Shown here one piece after another: positions 8,062 through 16,497 of a stretch of DNA of 64,000 nucleotides (within the stretch, counting starts at the first letter, position 1; each line of letters starts with the position of its first letter). The notes beneath the pieces were generated by a model, which was given only the letters and a program-made list of their open reading frames with translations, was not told where the DNA came from and ran no database searches. The DNA is from Desulfatitalea alkaliphila. Its GTDB lineage: Bacteria; Desulfobacterota; Desulfobacteria; Desulfobacterales; Desulfosarcinaceae. The stretch lies in assembly GCF_022968795.1 (NCBI RefSeq), contig NZ_JALJRB010000018.1, positions 44,083 through 108,082 on the forward strand, in the 5' to 3' direction. The position numbers were made by a program, and so were the translations under genes.

Positions 8062-9195
8062 TCACCCTTTCTTTGCGGATTTTTTCTCGCCGCGGGCTTT
8101 TTCCATTCTTTCCAGCACGCAATGAACCCCTTCGCCGGACCGCGCCGCGTCGAAACAGCGGTTGCACGAAACGCAGGTCGCCTTGCGCCGGTCGCCGCCG
8201 GCCCAACGCCGTACCAGTTGCGGTTCGCGGATCAGGGGCCGGCTCATGGCAAAGCCGTCGGCCACCCCGTTGTCCAGCAGTTGTTGCGCCGATTGCGGGG
8301 AGCGGATGCCCCCCACCAGCAAAATCGGAATAGTAAGTGTTTGTTTGAATTGCTGAGCGGCAGTGCGAAAATAGGCCTCTCTGTCCGAACGGTTGATACG
8401 GGTGCGCGAGGGGCTCAGCCCTTTGGACACCACGGTGCCGCCGCTGACCTCGATGGCGTCGATACCGTTGTCCTGCAGCCATCGGCCGACGCGCAGGGCG
8501 CTTGCCGGTTGCAGCCCGCCGTCCAGAAAATCGGCGCAGTTGAGTTTGACCAGCAGCGGGTAGTCCCGGCCGAGGGTCGCGCGCAACCCATCGACCACTT
8601 CCAGCAGCATGCGGGCCCGCTTCACCAGGGATCCCCCGTAGGTATCGGTGCGTTTGTTGAACAGCGGCGAAAGGGATTGGGAGAGCAGATAGCCGTGGGC
8701 GGCATGGATCTGCACGCCGTCGAAGCCGGCCTCCCGGGCACGCCGACCGGCGTCCACAAAGGCCGTCACCAACTGTTGAATATCGGCCGGCGTCATTTTG
8801 CGACGCGGCCCCTTGCCGAACTTGCGCACGGCGGTCAGGGCCGGGGGCGGTTGGCCGATCAAGTCGGCCTTGGCAAAAAAACCGGCATGGGCGATTTGAG
8901 CCACAATGCGGCCGCCCGCTGCGTGGACCGCCCGGGTCATTTCCCGCAGACCCGCGATCTGCTCATCCCGGTGGATCCCCAGCTGGCAGACGCCCGCCTG
9001 GCCGTCGGGCCGCACATAGGCATGGCTGCTGATGATCAATCCCACCTGTCCTTCAGCCAAGGCTTGCATCATGCGGGTCAGGCGCGGCGTACAGTCGCCG
9101 TCCGGAGCGGCCATACCCTCGTAGGTGGCGGATCGGACGAAGCGATTGGGCAGTTGCAAGCCGTTGATGGTGATAGGGTCGAAAAGAGATGGCAT
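8062..9195 (-). CDS. NADH:flavin oxidoreductase, old yellow enzyme family
   Basis: This 377-residue FMN-dependent TIM-barrel enzyme reduces activated C=C bonds. The substrate-binding HAAHGYLLSQ and the family block LFNKRTDTYGGS are clear, as is the FMN phosphate site LVGGIRS. Near the C-terminus C-x2-C-x2-C-x11-C resembles the [4Fe-4S] ligand set of 2,4-dienoyl-CoA reductase-like members (usually C-x2-C-x3-C-x11-C), but the FAD/NAD domain of those long enzymes is absent. The start at 9195 (MPSLF) gives the canonical N-terminus; AAAGGA lies 12 bases upstream. It heads the minus-strand acyl-CoA cluster. The partner enzyme supplying electrons is unknown. Confidence 0.88.
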   Translation of the reverse strand: MPSLFDPITINGLQLPNRFVRSATYEGMAAPDGDCTPRLTRMMQALAEGQVGLIISSHAYVRPDGQAGVCQLGIHRDEQIAGLREMTRAVHAAGGRIVAQIAHAGFFAKADLIGQPPPALTAVRKFGKGPRRKMTPADIQQLVTAFVDAGRRAREAGFDGVQIHAAHGYLLSQSLSPLFNKRTDTYGGSLVKRARMLLEVVDGLRATLGRDYPLLVKLNCADFLDGGLQPASALRVGRWLQDNGIDAIEVSGGTVVSKGLSPSRTRINRSDREAYFRTAAQQFKQTLTIPILLVGGIRSPQSAQQLLDNGVADGFAMSRPLIREPQLVRRWAGGDRRKATCVSCNRCFDAARSGEGVHCVLERMEKARGEKKSAKKG

Positions 9196-9324
9196 GGCGC
9201 GGCGATCCTTTGCAGTGGGCGTTTGGTCCAGCGTCGACCGGCTCAAGTGAAAAAACTACTATACGCGCCGACAATTGGCAACTTACAATTTTCTGTGCGT
9301 TCGATATGGTTTAGGTTTGTTTGA

Positions 9325-9373
9325 TAATATAGAATTCTTTCAACTTAAAACTTTAAACTTAAAACTTAAAACT
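9325..9373 (-). repeat. Dispersed intergenic repeat, copy H
   Basis: On the minus strand the copy reads GGGCCAGTTTTAAG, further TTTTAAG/TTTAAAG heptamers, then TTGAAAGAATTCTA. It lies between the divergent flavin oxidoreductase and enoyl-CoA hydratase genes, and the GGGCC start looks like the remnant of the hairpin seen at other copies. Confidence 0.75.
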
Positions 9374-9457
9374 GGCCCACTAATTGACACCTTTATCGGA
9401 TTGGGGAATGATGGGCGGCGATAGCCTATCCGACAACCACACGAGGAGAAACGAATC

Positions 9458-10258
9458 ATGTCTGAACTGGTGAAGATCACAATCGAGAATCATGTCGCCG
9501 ACGTGCGCCTCAATCGCCCTGACAAGTACAACGCCCTCAACCCGGCCATGTTCCAGGCCATCATCGAGGCGGGCCAAGCATTGGCGCAGGATACCCGTGT
9601 GCGGGCCGTGGTGCTCTCCGGCGAGGGGCGTGGCTTTTGCGCCGGTCTCGATTTCCAAGGGTTCGTCGAGATGGGGCAGTCGGGCGGGCTCAGCCTTATG
9701 GACAACCAGCCGGGTCAGATTGCCAACAATGCGCAGTTGCCCGGCATGGTCTGGAAGCAGGTGCCGGTACCGGTGATTGCAGCACTCCACGGGGTGGCCT
9801 TCGGCGGCGGATTGCAGATCGCCTTGGGTGCCGACATCCGGTTGGCGGCGCCCGACACCCGGCTTTCGGTGATGGAGATCAAGTGGGGCATCATCCCGGA
9901 CATGTCGGCCACCCAGACACTGCGTGATCTGGTACGCCTCGACGTGGCCAAGGAGTTGACCTTTTCGGGGCGCATCGTCGAGGCCGTGGAGGCCGCCCAG
10001 CTGGGACTGATCACCCGCATCAGCGATGATCCGCTGGCCGAGGCACACCAAATGGCCGAACTGTACGCCGCCAAGAATCCCAATGCCATCGCCGCGGCCA
10101 AGCGCCTTTTCGAGACCGCCTGGCATGCCGATGCCGCCGAGGGCTTGCAGTTGGAAGCGTCGCTGCAACGCTCCTTGATGGGCACAGCCAACCAGATCGA
10201 AGCGGCTACGGCCAATTTCGAAAAGCGCGCGCCGCGGTTCGCCGATCGGGAGGGATGA
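9458..10258 (+). CDS. Enoyl-CoA hydratase/isomerase (crotonase) family protein
   Basis: A 266-residue crotonase-fold protein with the CoA oxyanion-hole segments GRGFCAGLDF (about residue 63) and HGVAFGGGLQIALGADIR (about residue 110), and the conserved KWGIIPDM segment. The second catalytic position of true hydratases (Glu in the PExxLG segment) is replaced by a differing KWGIIPDMS sequence, so isomerase or hydrolase activity is as plausible as hydration. A strong AGGAG precedes the ATG by 9 bases. It stands alone on the plus strand, divergent from the flavin oxidoreductase operon, and converges on the mltF-like gene with 21 bases between the stops. Confidence 0.87.
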   Translation: MSELVKITIENHVADVRLNRPDKYNALNPAMFQAIIEAGQALAQDTRVRAVVLSGEGRGFCAGLDFQGFVEMGQSGGLSLMDNQPGQIANNAQLPGMVWKQVPVPVIAALHGVAFGGGLQIALGADIRLAAPDTRLSVMEIKWGIIPDMSATQTLRDLVRLDVAKELTFSGRIVEAVEAAQLGLITRISDDPLAEAHQMAELYAAKNPNAIAAAKRLFETAWHADAAEGLQLEASLQRSLMGTANQIEAATANFEKRAPRFADREG

Positions 10259-10279
10259 TGGCGCGATGGGTGTTCGGGG

Positions 10280-11680
10280 TCAGCCGGCGGTGTACATTTC
10301 GGTGGCCATGATCATGTTCAGAACGCGGTGATAGGTGCGGATGCGGTCCACGTACTGCACCGCTTCGGTGCCGCGGGCGTAGCCGTGGGGCAGCTTCTGG
10401 TAATAGAGCCGTTGCTGCAGCAGCGGTAATACATCCCGCAGGCTGCGCCAGGTGTAGTCCGGCTTGCCGATCTCACGGGCCAGGCGGCGGGCGTCGCGCA
10501 GGTGGCCGAGGCCGATGTTGTAGGCCGCCAGGGCCATCAGGGTGCGGTCCGGCTCGGCCACCTCATCTCCGATCTGGTCGCGCAGAAGGGCCAGGTAGCG
10601 GGTGCCGGCGAAAATGCCCTCCTCCACATCCAGGCGGTTGCGCAAGCCCAGGGTCTTGGCCGTGTCCAGGGTCAGCATCATGATGCCGCGCACACCGGTG
10701 AAGCTCACGGCATCGGGGTTCCAGTGGGACTCCTGGTAGGAGAGGGCCGCCACCAGTTGCCAGTCCAATCCGTACTCCTCGGCGGCGGCCTGGAAATGGT
10801 CCTGGTAACGGGGCAACCGTTCATGGATGCGCCGCCGGTAGCGGGCCAGGTCCACGTAATCGAAATCTTCCAGGTGGCTATAGTAATGGGTCATCAGGCC
10901 GGCCAACAATTCCTTGGTGTCGGCCTGTGCAAACCACTGCCGCAGGGCATGCAACAGGTAGCGATCACCGGGTTTGACGGCCCAGCGCAGTTTGCGGGGT
11001 TCGCTCAGTTCCAATTGCACCACCAACTCGGGGTAAAAGCGGCGGTTCATTTTCAAGATGTTGGACTGCACCACGGCCAGGGGCAGGTCCCGGTTCCAGA
11101 TCATGTGGAGCAACTCTTCGCTGCTGCGGTCGGGAAAGGTTTCCCAGTTCAGCTCCGGAAGATCCGCGCGCAGGGCGCCGAGCCGTTCGATGGCGGCACT
11201 GTCCCCGGCCACGCCGATGGAGGTCTGCACCAGATCACCGGTTTCGGAGATGCTGGGCCCGCCGCGACGGCCGACGACCTGCTTTTGGACCTCCAGGTAG
11301 CCCGGACCCAGGGCCAGCATACGGGCCGCCGCTTGACCGAACAATTTGCCGGCGGCGATGATGTCGGCATCGCCCCGCAACAGAGTGGCCACCATTTCGG
11401 CTTCGTCCTCGATGACCACCATGCGCAGGGCTACGCCTATGCTTGTGGCGAAGGCGTCGGCCAGTTCATATTCGAAACCCGAAAAACCGTGGGCCGTCTC
11501 GAAGTAACAAGCGGCATTGTTGCGGGTGATGACGACCAGCTCGCCCCTGTCCCGGATGGCTTCCAGGTCGTTGCGCACCAGCGGATTGCCGCAGGCGGCC
11601 AAGACCCATATCAGCACCAGGGCCGGTATCCGGCGCCAAGAACGATGGGCGGTAAATTTGAGGCGGCATGGTCGGATCAT
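10280..11680 (-). CDS. MltF-type membrane-bound lytic transglycosylase (solute-binding plus SLT domains), lipoprotein
   Basis: The 466-residue product starts with a signal peptide ending in a lipobox (VLAAC, about residue 30), so it should be an outer-membrane or periplasmic lipoprotein. Residues about 40-260 match a bacterial solute-binding (SBP_3) fold, and about 290-440 match a Slt/lysozyme-like domain with the catalytic Glu in SYQESHWNP, the GVRGIMMLT segment and the AAYNIGLGHL motif. This order is that of MltF (YfhD), which cleaves peptidoglycan glycosidic bonds. Start 11680 was preferred because the preceding 14 residues add nothing to the signal peptide. It is last in the minus-strand envelope cluster; a 15-bp hairpin separates it from the LysM/TPR gene. 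Confidence 0.9.
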   Translation of the reverse strand: MIRPCRLKFTAHRSWRRIPALVLIWVLAACGNPLVRNDLEAIRDRGELVVITRNNAACYFETAHGFSGFEYELADAFATSIGVALRMVVIEDEAEMVATLLRGDADIIAAGKLFGQAAARMLALGPGYLEVQKQVVGRRGGPSISETGDLVQTSIGVAGDSAAIERLGALRADLPELNWETFPDRSSEELLHMIWNRDLPLAVVQSNILKMNRRFYPELVVQLELSEPRKLRWAVKPGDRYLLHALRQWFAQADTKELLAGLMTHYYSHLEDFDYVDLARYRRRIHERLPRYQDHFQAAAEEYGLDWQLVAALSYQESHWNPDAVSFTGVRGIMMLTLDTAKTLGLRNRLDVEEGIFAGTRYLALLRDQIGDEVAEPDRTLMALAAYNIGLGHLRDARRLAREIGKPDYTWRSLRDVLPLLQQRLYYQKLPHGYARGTEAVQYVDRIRTYHRVLNMIMATEMYTAG

Positions 11681-11739
11681 GGTCGATTCGAATTCCGGAT
11701 ATTGCCAAATCAAAACGAACAATTAAACGTCATGGCGTG

Positions 11740-11782
11740 CCTGTTTCGGCACCCTTGCCCGCGGCCGGGGTGCCGAAACAGG
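11740..11782 (-). promoter_or_regulatory. Perfect 15-bp hairpin between LysM/TPR gene and mltF-like gene
   Basis: CCTGTTTCGGCACCC at 11740-11754 is exactly complementary to 11768-11782, with a 13-base GC-rich loop. No T-run follows on the minus strand, so it may be a processing or attenuation structure rather than a simple terminator. Confidence 0.6.
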
Positions 11783-11842
11783 TAAATCTATCTTCGGCCG
11801 GGGTGACGTTGCAAGCAAAAAATAGGCACCCTCCCGCGGCTT

Positions 11843-13168
11843 CTATTGTTCCTGGCCGAGACGCTGCCATTTTTCCAGGAGTCTCTTGGCGTTGTCGATG
11901 TCCTGGCGGGCCTTGGGGTGTTGGGGGTTGAGGGTCAGGCATTTTTTCCAGGCGGCGATGGCCATCTCCAGCTCTTCTTGCAGGAAGTGCATCACCCCTT
12001 CACGATAGTGGGTTTCGGCCCTTGCATTGCGGCGCGCTTGGGCCTGGTTGAGCAGTTGGGCGGTGTCCTGGTAGTTTTTGTCCAGCATGCGCAACGCTTC
12101 GATGGCCCCGATCTCGTCGCCCAGTTCCAGATGTCGACGGCCAAGGCCGTAGTGGGCCGCCTCGAATATCCCCCTTGCCGCCCGGTGGTTCGGTGCTTCA
12201 TCGAGAATGCCGCGGCTGATGGCGATGGCTTCGGCGAATTCGCCCCGGTCCAGATGGCGCTGAGCGCTGTGCAATTGCTGTTCGGTGGTTTCCCGGGACA
12301 TAAGGCGCCGGACTTCGGCGATGGTACGATTGCGCCGGCTGTGGTCGGCGCTGACCTGCTGCAAGCGGGTCAGGGCCGCCGTGTATTTTTTTTGCGCGAT
12401 CAAACTTCGGGCGATGGCCAAGTGGGCCGTGTCGGCCATGCGTTGGGCCTGGACGTTGCCGGGGCTCTGTTCGTTGATGCGGTCGGTGATGGCAATCGCT
12501 TCATGATAGCGGTTTTGCTGCAAGGCACGCCGGGCTTGATCCAAGAGGGTGAGCAGGTCCCGGCGGGGCAGCAGTTGCTGCGTCTCCAGCCGGGGCAGCA
12601 CCAGCAGGGTGCCGATCAGCAGGGGGCGGTGGGGGTCCATGTCGTTGAAGTAAGCCAGGACATAAGCCTTGCTGACATCCTTGTAGATGTCGTTGGCGAT
12701 CTTGGTGAAGGAGTCGCCCCGTTGCACGCGGTAGGTCGCATGCTCGGCCTTGGGCAGCCGGGTCTTCAGGTAGTAACGGGCATTTTTATAGTCGGGATCC
12801 AGGTGAAGTACCGCCAGAAAGGATTGCAGCGCCAAGGCATGATCGCCCTTTTGAAAGTGCTCCACGCCTTCCTGATAGCGGGTCTTGACGGTGTCGGCGA
12901 TGCGCTGTTCCAGGTCCGCCACGGCTTCCGTGGTGGCGGGATCTTGCTCCGTGACCAAATGAGCGGCCACCCGCCAGGTGAACAGGGCCCGGCGCCATTC
13001 ACCTTCCGATTCCAGGGCCCGGGCTTTGGCACGGTAGGCTTCCGCCGAGGTGGTCATGGCCGGCCGGGATTGGATTTGCAGCCAGGCCGGCGCCCCGGCG
13101 CACCCTTGGGACAGGAGCAGCAACAAGCCCGCCAGCAGTCCGGCGGTCGGGCGCAGATCGGCCTTCAT
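11843..13168 (-). CDS. LysM and tetratricopeptide-repeat lipoprotein
   Basis: This 441-residue protein has a signal peptide with lipobox-like LSQGC (Cys near residue 23), several TPR-like helical repeats, and a LysM domain around residues 145-190 (YRVQRGDSF... to LVLP) that would bind peptidoglycan glycans. More TPR units follow to the end, the last being HPKARQDIDNAKRLL. Such proteins are scaffolds in the periplasm. Its ATG overlaps the stop of the upstream deacetylase-like gene (ATGA), and it precedes the mltF-like gene, so these three act on, or sense, the cell wall together. The exact partner is unknown. Confidence 0.8.
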   Translation of the reverse strand: MKADLRPTAGLLAGLLLLLSQGCAGAPAWLQIQSRPAMTTSAEAYRAKARALESEGEWRRALFTWRVAAHLVTEQDPATTEAVADLEQRIADTVKTRYQEGVEHFQKGDHALALQSFLAVLHLDPDYKNARYYLKTRLPKAEHATYRVQRGDSFTKIANDIYKDVSKAYVLAYFNDMDPHRPLLIGTLLVLPRLETQQLLPRRDLLTLLDQARRALQQNRYHEAIAITDRINEQSPGNVQAQRMADTAHLAIARSLIAQKKYTAALTRLQQVSADHSRRNRTIAEVRRLMSRETTEQQLHSAQRHLDRGEFAEAIAISRGILDEAPNHRAARGIFEAAHYGLGRRHLELGDEIGAIEALRMLDKNYQDTAQLLNQAQARRNARAETHYREGVMHFLQEELEMAIAAWKKCLTLNPQHPKARQDIDNAKRLLEKWQRLGQEQ

Positions 13169-14187
13169 GGCCGCGTCTCCGGTATGGCCTGAAAGGTGGC
13201 CGGCGCCGTCAGGAACCGATCCGATGTTCCCTGGTGGTCGATGGTGGTGCGGTGCACTTTGAACGGATCTACGAAAAATGGGTTGGGACCGTCCTGCCGG
13301 GTAAAGGCGATTCGGTAACCGTACTGCTTGAGCAGGGCGATGAGCAGATCGTTGGCGGCGCCGCCGGGGTAAGCGAAGTCGAGGCAGGGGCGTTGCAGGT
13401 AATCTTCCAGCATTTGCCGCGACAAGCGAATTTCGTCCTCCAATTGTTTCAGATAGACATCGGTGGCGGTGTCCGGGGGGATGCGGGTCAGGTCACGGCC
13501 GGATAACCCCGATGCACCGATGCCCCAGCCACTGTCGGCCAATTGCGCCAAAGCGTCCCATTGCAGCCGGTCGTTGTGGCCGATTTGGGCGACAGGCGCG
13601 AAAAGGGCGGCGGTGTGGCCGTGGCGTTCCAGAATCGGGTAGGCCACCTCGTGTACCCAGGTGTGAGCGGTATCGAATGTGATCACCACCGCCTTGGGCG
13701 GCAGCGGCTCCCCGCGATCGAAAAAGGCGTGCAAGCGATCCAGGGAGACAGTGACATAGCCCTTTTCGCTTAAGACGCGCACCTGTTCTTCGAAGGCCGC
13801 GGCGTTAAGGGCGTCCCCTTGCGCTCCGTCCGTTTGAAGGTCGGGGTAGTGCAAGACCGGGACGATTTGGTATCCGTCGCTGCGCAGACCACCGAAGGCC
13901 AAAGGGATCTTGGGAATCACCAGCCGCTGACCCGGCACCACCCGATCGATTTGGTGGTAGTCGGCGATCCAGCCGGCCCGGTCGCTGTGGCCCAGATGGG
14001 TTTGAGCGAGGCTTGCCAGGGTGTCTTGGGCGGTGACGGTGACGATGACAAATTCCGCTGTCTGGACGGGGTCGGTAGGGGGGGACACCGGGAGTAAGTG
14101 GCCCGTACAACTGGATAGCGCGAAGGCCCACCAGAAGGACAGCAAGAGACCGCCCGCCCAACGATACAAGTCGCGTTCAGGCCTCAT
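13165..14187 (-). CDS. Polysaccharide-deacetylase-fold protein with LysM, metal ligands missing
   Basis: The 340 residues comprise a signal peptide with lipobox-like SSC (about residue 27), a LysM-like domain (about 45-92) and a NodB-type deacetylase fold (about 110-320). In active NodB enzymes motif 1 is TFDDG and motif 2 is H-[ST]-x-x-H-P. Here motif 1 reads TFDTA (D172 kept, second Asp lost) and motif 2 reads GASGLSGRDL, with both metal-binding His replaced; the later FAYPGG motif is kept. Catalysis by the usual mechanism is therefore not expected, and a glycan-binding role is more likely. Start 14187 (MRPERD) gives a proper signal peptide. It overlaps the cyclase gene by 11 bases and the LysM/TPR gene by an ATGA junction. 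Confidence 0.82.
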   Translation of the reverse strand: MRPERDLYRWAGGLLLSFWWAFALSSCTGHLLPVSPPTDPVQTAEFVIVTVTAQDTLASLAQTHLGHSDRAGWIADYHQIDRVVPGQRLVIPKIPLAFGGLRSDGYQIVPVLHYPDLQTDGAQGDALNAAAFEEQVRVLSEKGYVTVSLDRLHAFFDRGEPLPPKAVVITFDTAHTWVHEVAYPILERHGHTAALFAPVAQIGHNDRLQWDALAQLADSGWGIGASGLSGRDLTRIPPDTATDVYLKQLEDEIRLSRQMLEDYLQRPCLDFAYPGGAANDLLIALLKQYGYRIAFTRQDGPNPFFVDPFKVHRTTIDHQGTSDRFLTAPATFQAIPETRP

Positions 14188-15913
14188 GACGCGATCCCCT
14201 GATGCGTAGGATCTTGAACACTTCCACGGCATCGGCGCGGCCCTTGACCGCCTGCGGACCCAGGGAGTGGACATCGATCAGTCGCTCGATACTTTCCACC
14301 ACCCGGCGGCTGACAACCACTTCCGACGGACCAGCAAAGGCATTGAGGCGCGAGGCCAGATTGACGCTGTCGCCGATCACGGTGTATTCCATCTTGGTTT
14401 GGGATCCCACGTTGCCGGCCAACACCTCGCCTGTATGGACGCTGATGCCCACCGCGGCCAGCAGGGTGTTGCCGTTGCGGCTCTCTTGCAGGAGGGCCTC
14501 CTGCAGGGCGACGGCGGCACGTACGGCGCGCTCCACATGGTCCTGGCGATACACCGGGACGCCGAACACCCCCAGGATGGCGTCTCCGATGAACTTGTCG
14601 ATGTACCCGCCATGCTTGATGATCACCCGGGTGGCGATTTCCAAGTAGCAGTTCAGGGCGTCCACCACTTGCTCCGGCGGTTGGTCCGCCGCGTAGGCCG
14701 TAAAGCCGCGCACGTCGCCGAACAGGATGGTGGCCTCGTTGCGGGTGCCCTTGAGCCATCCGGTCTCCGGGTTGGCCAGAATCAAATCCAGCACCTCCGA
14801 TCCCACGTACTTGCCGAAGGACTTCTGGGCCATCGCATTTTTGTACAGCTCCTGGCCCATGCGGTTGAAGGCGCCGGCCAAGGTGCCCAGTTCATCCTTG
14901 CGGCGAATGGGCACCCGATATTGGTAGTTGCCCATGGCGATCTCTTCGGTGGCACGCACCAAATGGGAGACCGGCCGGGTGAAGCGGATGCCGTAGAAAA
15001 TGGCGATGGACAGGCCCACCACCAGCAGCAGCAGGGTCAAGAGCAGGATGGAAAGCCTTTCCTGGCGGATCAGCGCTTCGATGAAGTCCAGGGAGATGCC
15101 CACATGGACCTGCCCCAGCGCTTTTTCCTTGAACTGGATGGTGCGATACAAATTGATCAGCCGTTCGCCGTCCGGGCGGTTGTAACGGTAGTGGATCACC
15201 TCGTCCTGCTCCCGGGTGACCGGGTCTTCGACGAAGTGTTTGAAGGGCAGCCCGATGAGGTTCACGTCGGTGTGGGCCTTGATCAAGTTGTCCGGTCCCA
15301 CGATCAGCGCATAGCGCAATCCCTCCACGCGGGCCGCTTCGCGGATCAGGGTGTTGAGGCGTAGAATATCGTCCTCCAGAAGGGGGATGGGCGCGTTGTT
15401 GGCGAAGTAGTTGATGCTCACCGTGCCCAGGCGAACCGTCTGGTCATAGAGCCGATCCTTTTGCTGATTCAATACCACCATGCCGAGCGTGAACATGGTC
15501 AGAACGATGATGATGCTGACGGCCGCCGCCATTTTGGCCCACATGGGCAGCCGCGGCTTGGGCAGTCGTTCGAAATAGGCCCCGTACTTGCCGGCCAGCA
15601 GCTCGCGAATATCATCGGCCAGCGATGTGACCTCTATCTGGTATTCGGCGTTGATGGTGCGGATGATCTCCGCTTCGTCGGCCAGCCCCAGATCCACGAT
15701 CACCTGGCCCAGCCGCACGGCCCGGCCCCGTTGCTTGAGGATCTCTTGTTGACTTTCAAGGGCCTGTTTCAGTTGAAAATCGGTGATGACTTGGTTGCGT
15801 TTGAGCACTGCGCCGATGAACAGGTCATCGCGGGTGACCTGGCCGCGCTGCATGCGACCTCGCGCTTCCCTGAAAAGGGTGGTTATTTTGTGGAAAAGGG
15901 ATTGCTTCCCCAT
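14177..15913 (-). CDS. Membrane adenylate cyclase with HAMP domain and MshEN-like N-terminus
   Basis: The 578-residue protein has an N-terminal cytosolic region (about 25-110) that resembles the MshEN/GspE-N fold (GQVIVDLGLADE...), TM1 at about 124-148, an extracytoplasmic sensor segment (about 150-285), TM2 at about 287-308, a HAMP linker, and a class III cyclase domain from about 392. Metal Asp residues sit in FGDVRGF (D400) and FIGDAI (D444); Lys507 and Asp515 (QTKMEY...VIGDS) match adenine selectivity, and NLASR supplies the transition-state Asn and Arg. It should make cAMP in response to an envelope signal. MshEN domains elsewhere bind c-di-GMP, which is suggestive but unproven here. It is first gene of the envelope cluster. 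Confidence 0.87.
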   Translation of the reverse strand: MGKQSLFHKITTLFREARGRMQRGQVTRDDLFIGAVLKRNQVITDFQLKQALESQQEILKQRGRAVRLGQVIVDLGLADEAEIIRTINAEYQIEVTSLADDIRELLAGKYGAYFERLPKPRLPMWAKMAAAVSIIIVLTMFTLGMVVLNQQKDRLYDQTVRLGTVSINYFANNAPIPLLEDDILRLNTLIREAARVEGLRYALIVGPDNLIKAHTDVNLIGLPFKHFVEDPVTREQDEVIHYRYNRPDGERLINLYRTIQFKEKALGQVHVGISLDFIEALIRQERLSILLLTLLLLVVGLSIAIFYGIRFTRPVSHLVRATEEIAMGNYQYRVPIRRKDELGTLAGAFNRMGQELYKNAMAQKSFGKYVGSEVLDLILANPETGWLKGTRNEATILFGDVRGFTAYAADQPPEQVVDALNCYLEIATRVIIKHGGYIDKFIGDAILGVFGVPVYRQDHVERAVRAAVALQEALLQESRNGNTLLAAVGISVHTGEVLAGNVGSQTKMEYTVIGDSVNLASRLNAFAGPSEVVVSRRVVESIERLIDVHSLGPQAVKGRADAVEVFKILRIRGSRHEA

Positions 15914-16156
15914 GGCGGCTCCGCTGAAACGTTTTCAATGGTATCGGCGGTTTTCTTAAAAACTATAGGTGGATTCTACGGTTGTTGTCAAAGCAAAGGG
16001 CACTATTAAGGGCCATAATGGTTCCGTGTGTCCCCCGTCGGCGCGTCGGCTGTGGTGGTGGAAGCGGTAAAGTGGCGCGCGGGGCTTTCGTCGGGAGCAA
16101 TCGTGATTATTGTGGTGGTCAATGACCGTTGACCCCCATAACGAAGGAGGACGACC

Positions 16157-16417
16157 ATGATATCGAAAGAGGAGCTGTGCCAAAAAATCAGAGACATATA
16201 TCCCGATATCGGTGAGTGCGGCATCGACGTGGATGTGGACTACGACAATGACCAAGGACGTTGGGTGGTGGATTTGAAAAAGGACAACCACGAGTTGAAA
16301 ACCTACCTGGAAGACGGGGATGCCGAGCTGTGCCTGACCGGCAAACAGTGTGTCGGATTGGGTATCGAGATCGCCCAGTTGCGGGACAGCATCGAACGGA
16401 TGCCGCCGCGGCCTTGA
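16157..16417 (+). CDS. Small acidic protein of unknown function (86 aa)
   Basis: I do not recognise a named family. The 86-residue protein is acidic, with a DVDVDYDND run near residue 25, a pair of conserved-looking Cys (EC at about 20 and LCLTGKQC near 60-66) and no signal peptide or membrane segment. It is real because AAGGAGG lies 7 bases before the ATG. It precedes fumC by 80 bases on the same strand and could share its transcript. A role as a small cytosolic regulator is possible but nothing shows it. Confidence 0.7.
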   Translation: MISKEELCQKIRDIYPDIGECGIDVDVDYDNDQGRWVVDLKKDNHELKTYLEDGDAELCLTGKQCVGLGIEIAQLRDSIERMPPRP

Positions 16418-16497
16418 ACACCGGAGCAAGGCAAATTCCCTGGTTTCCGCACGCCGCTTATGCTATCTTGCCGCATGGTTGAAGGGTGGATGGAGCA

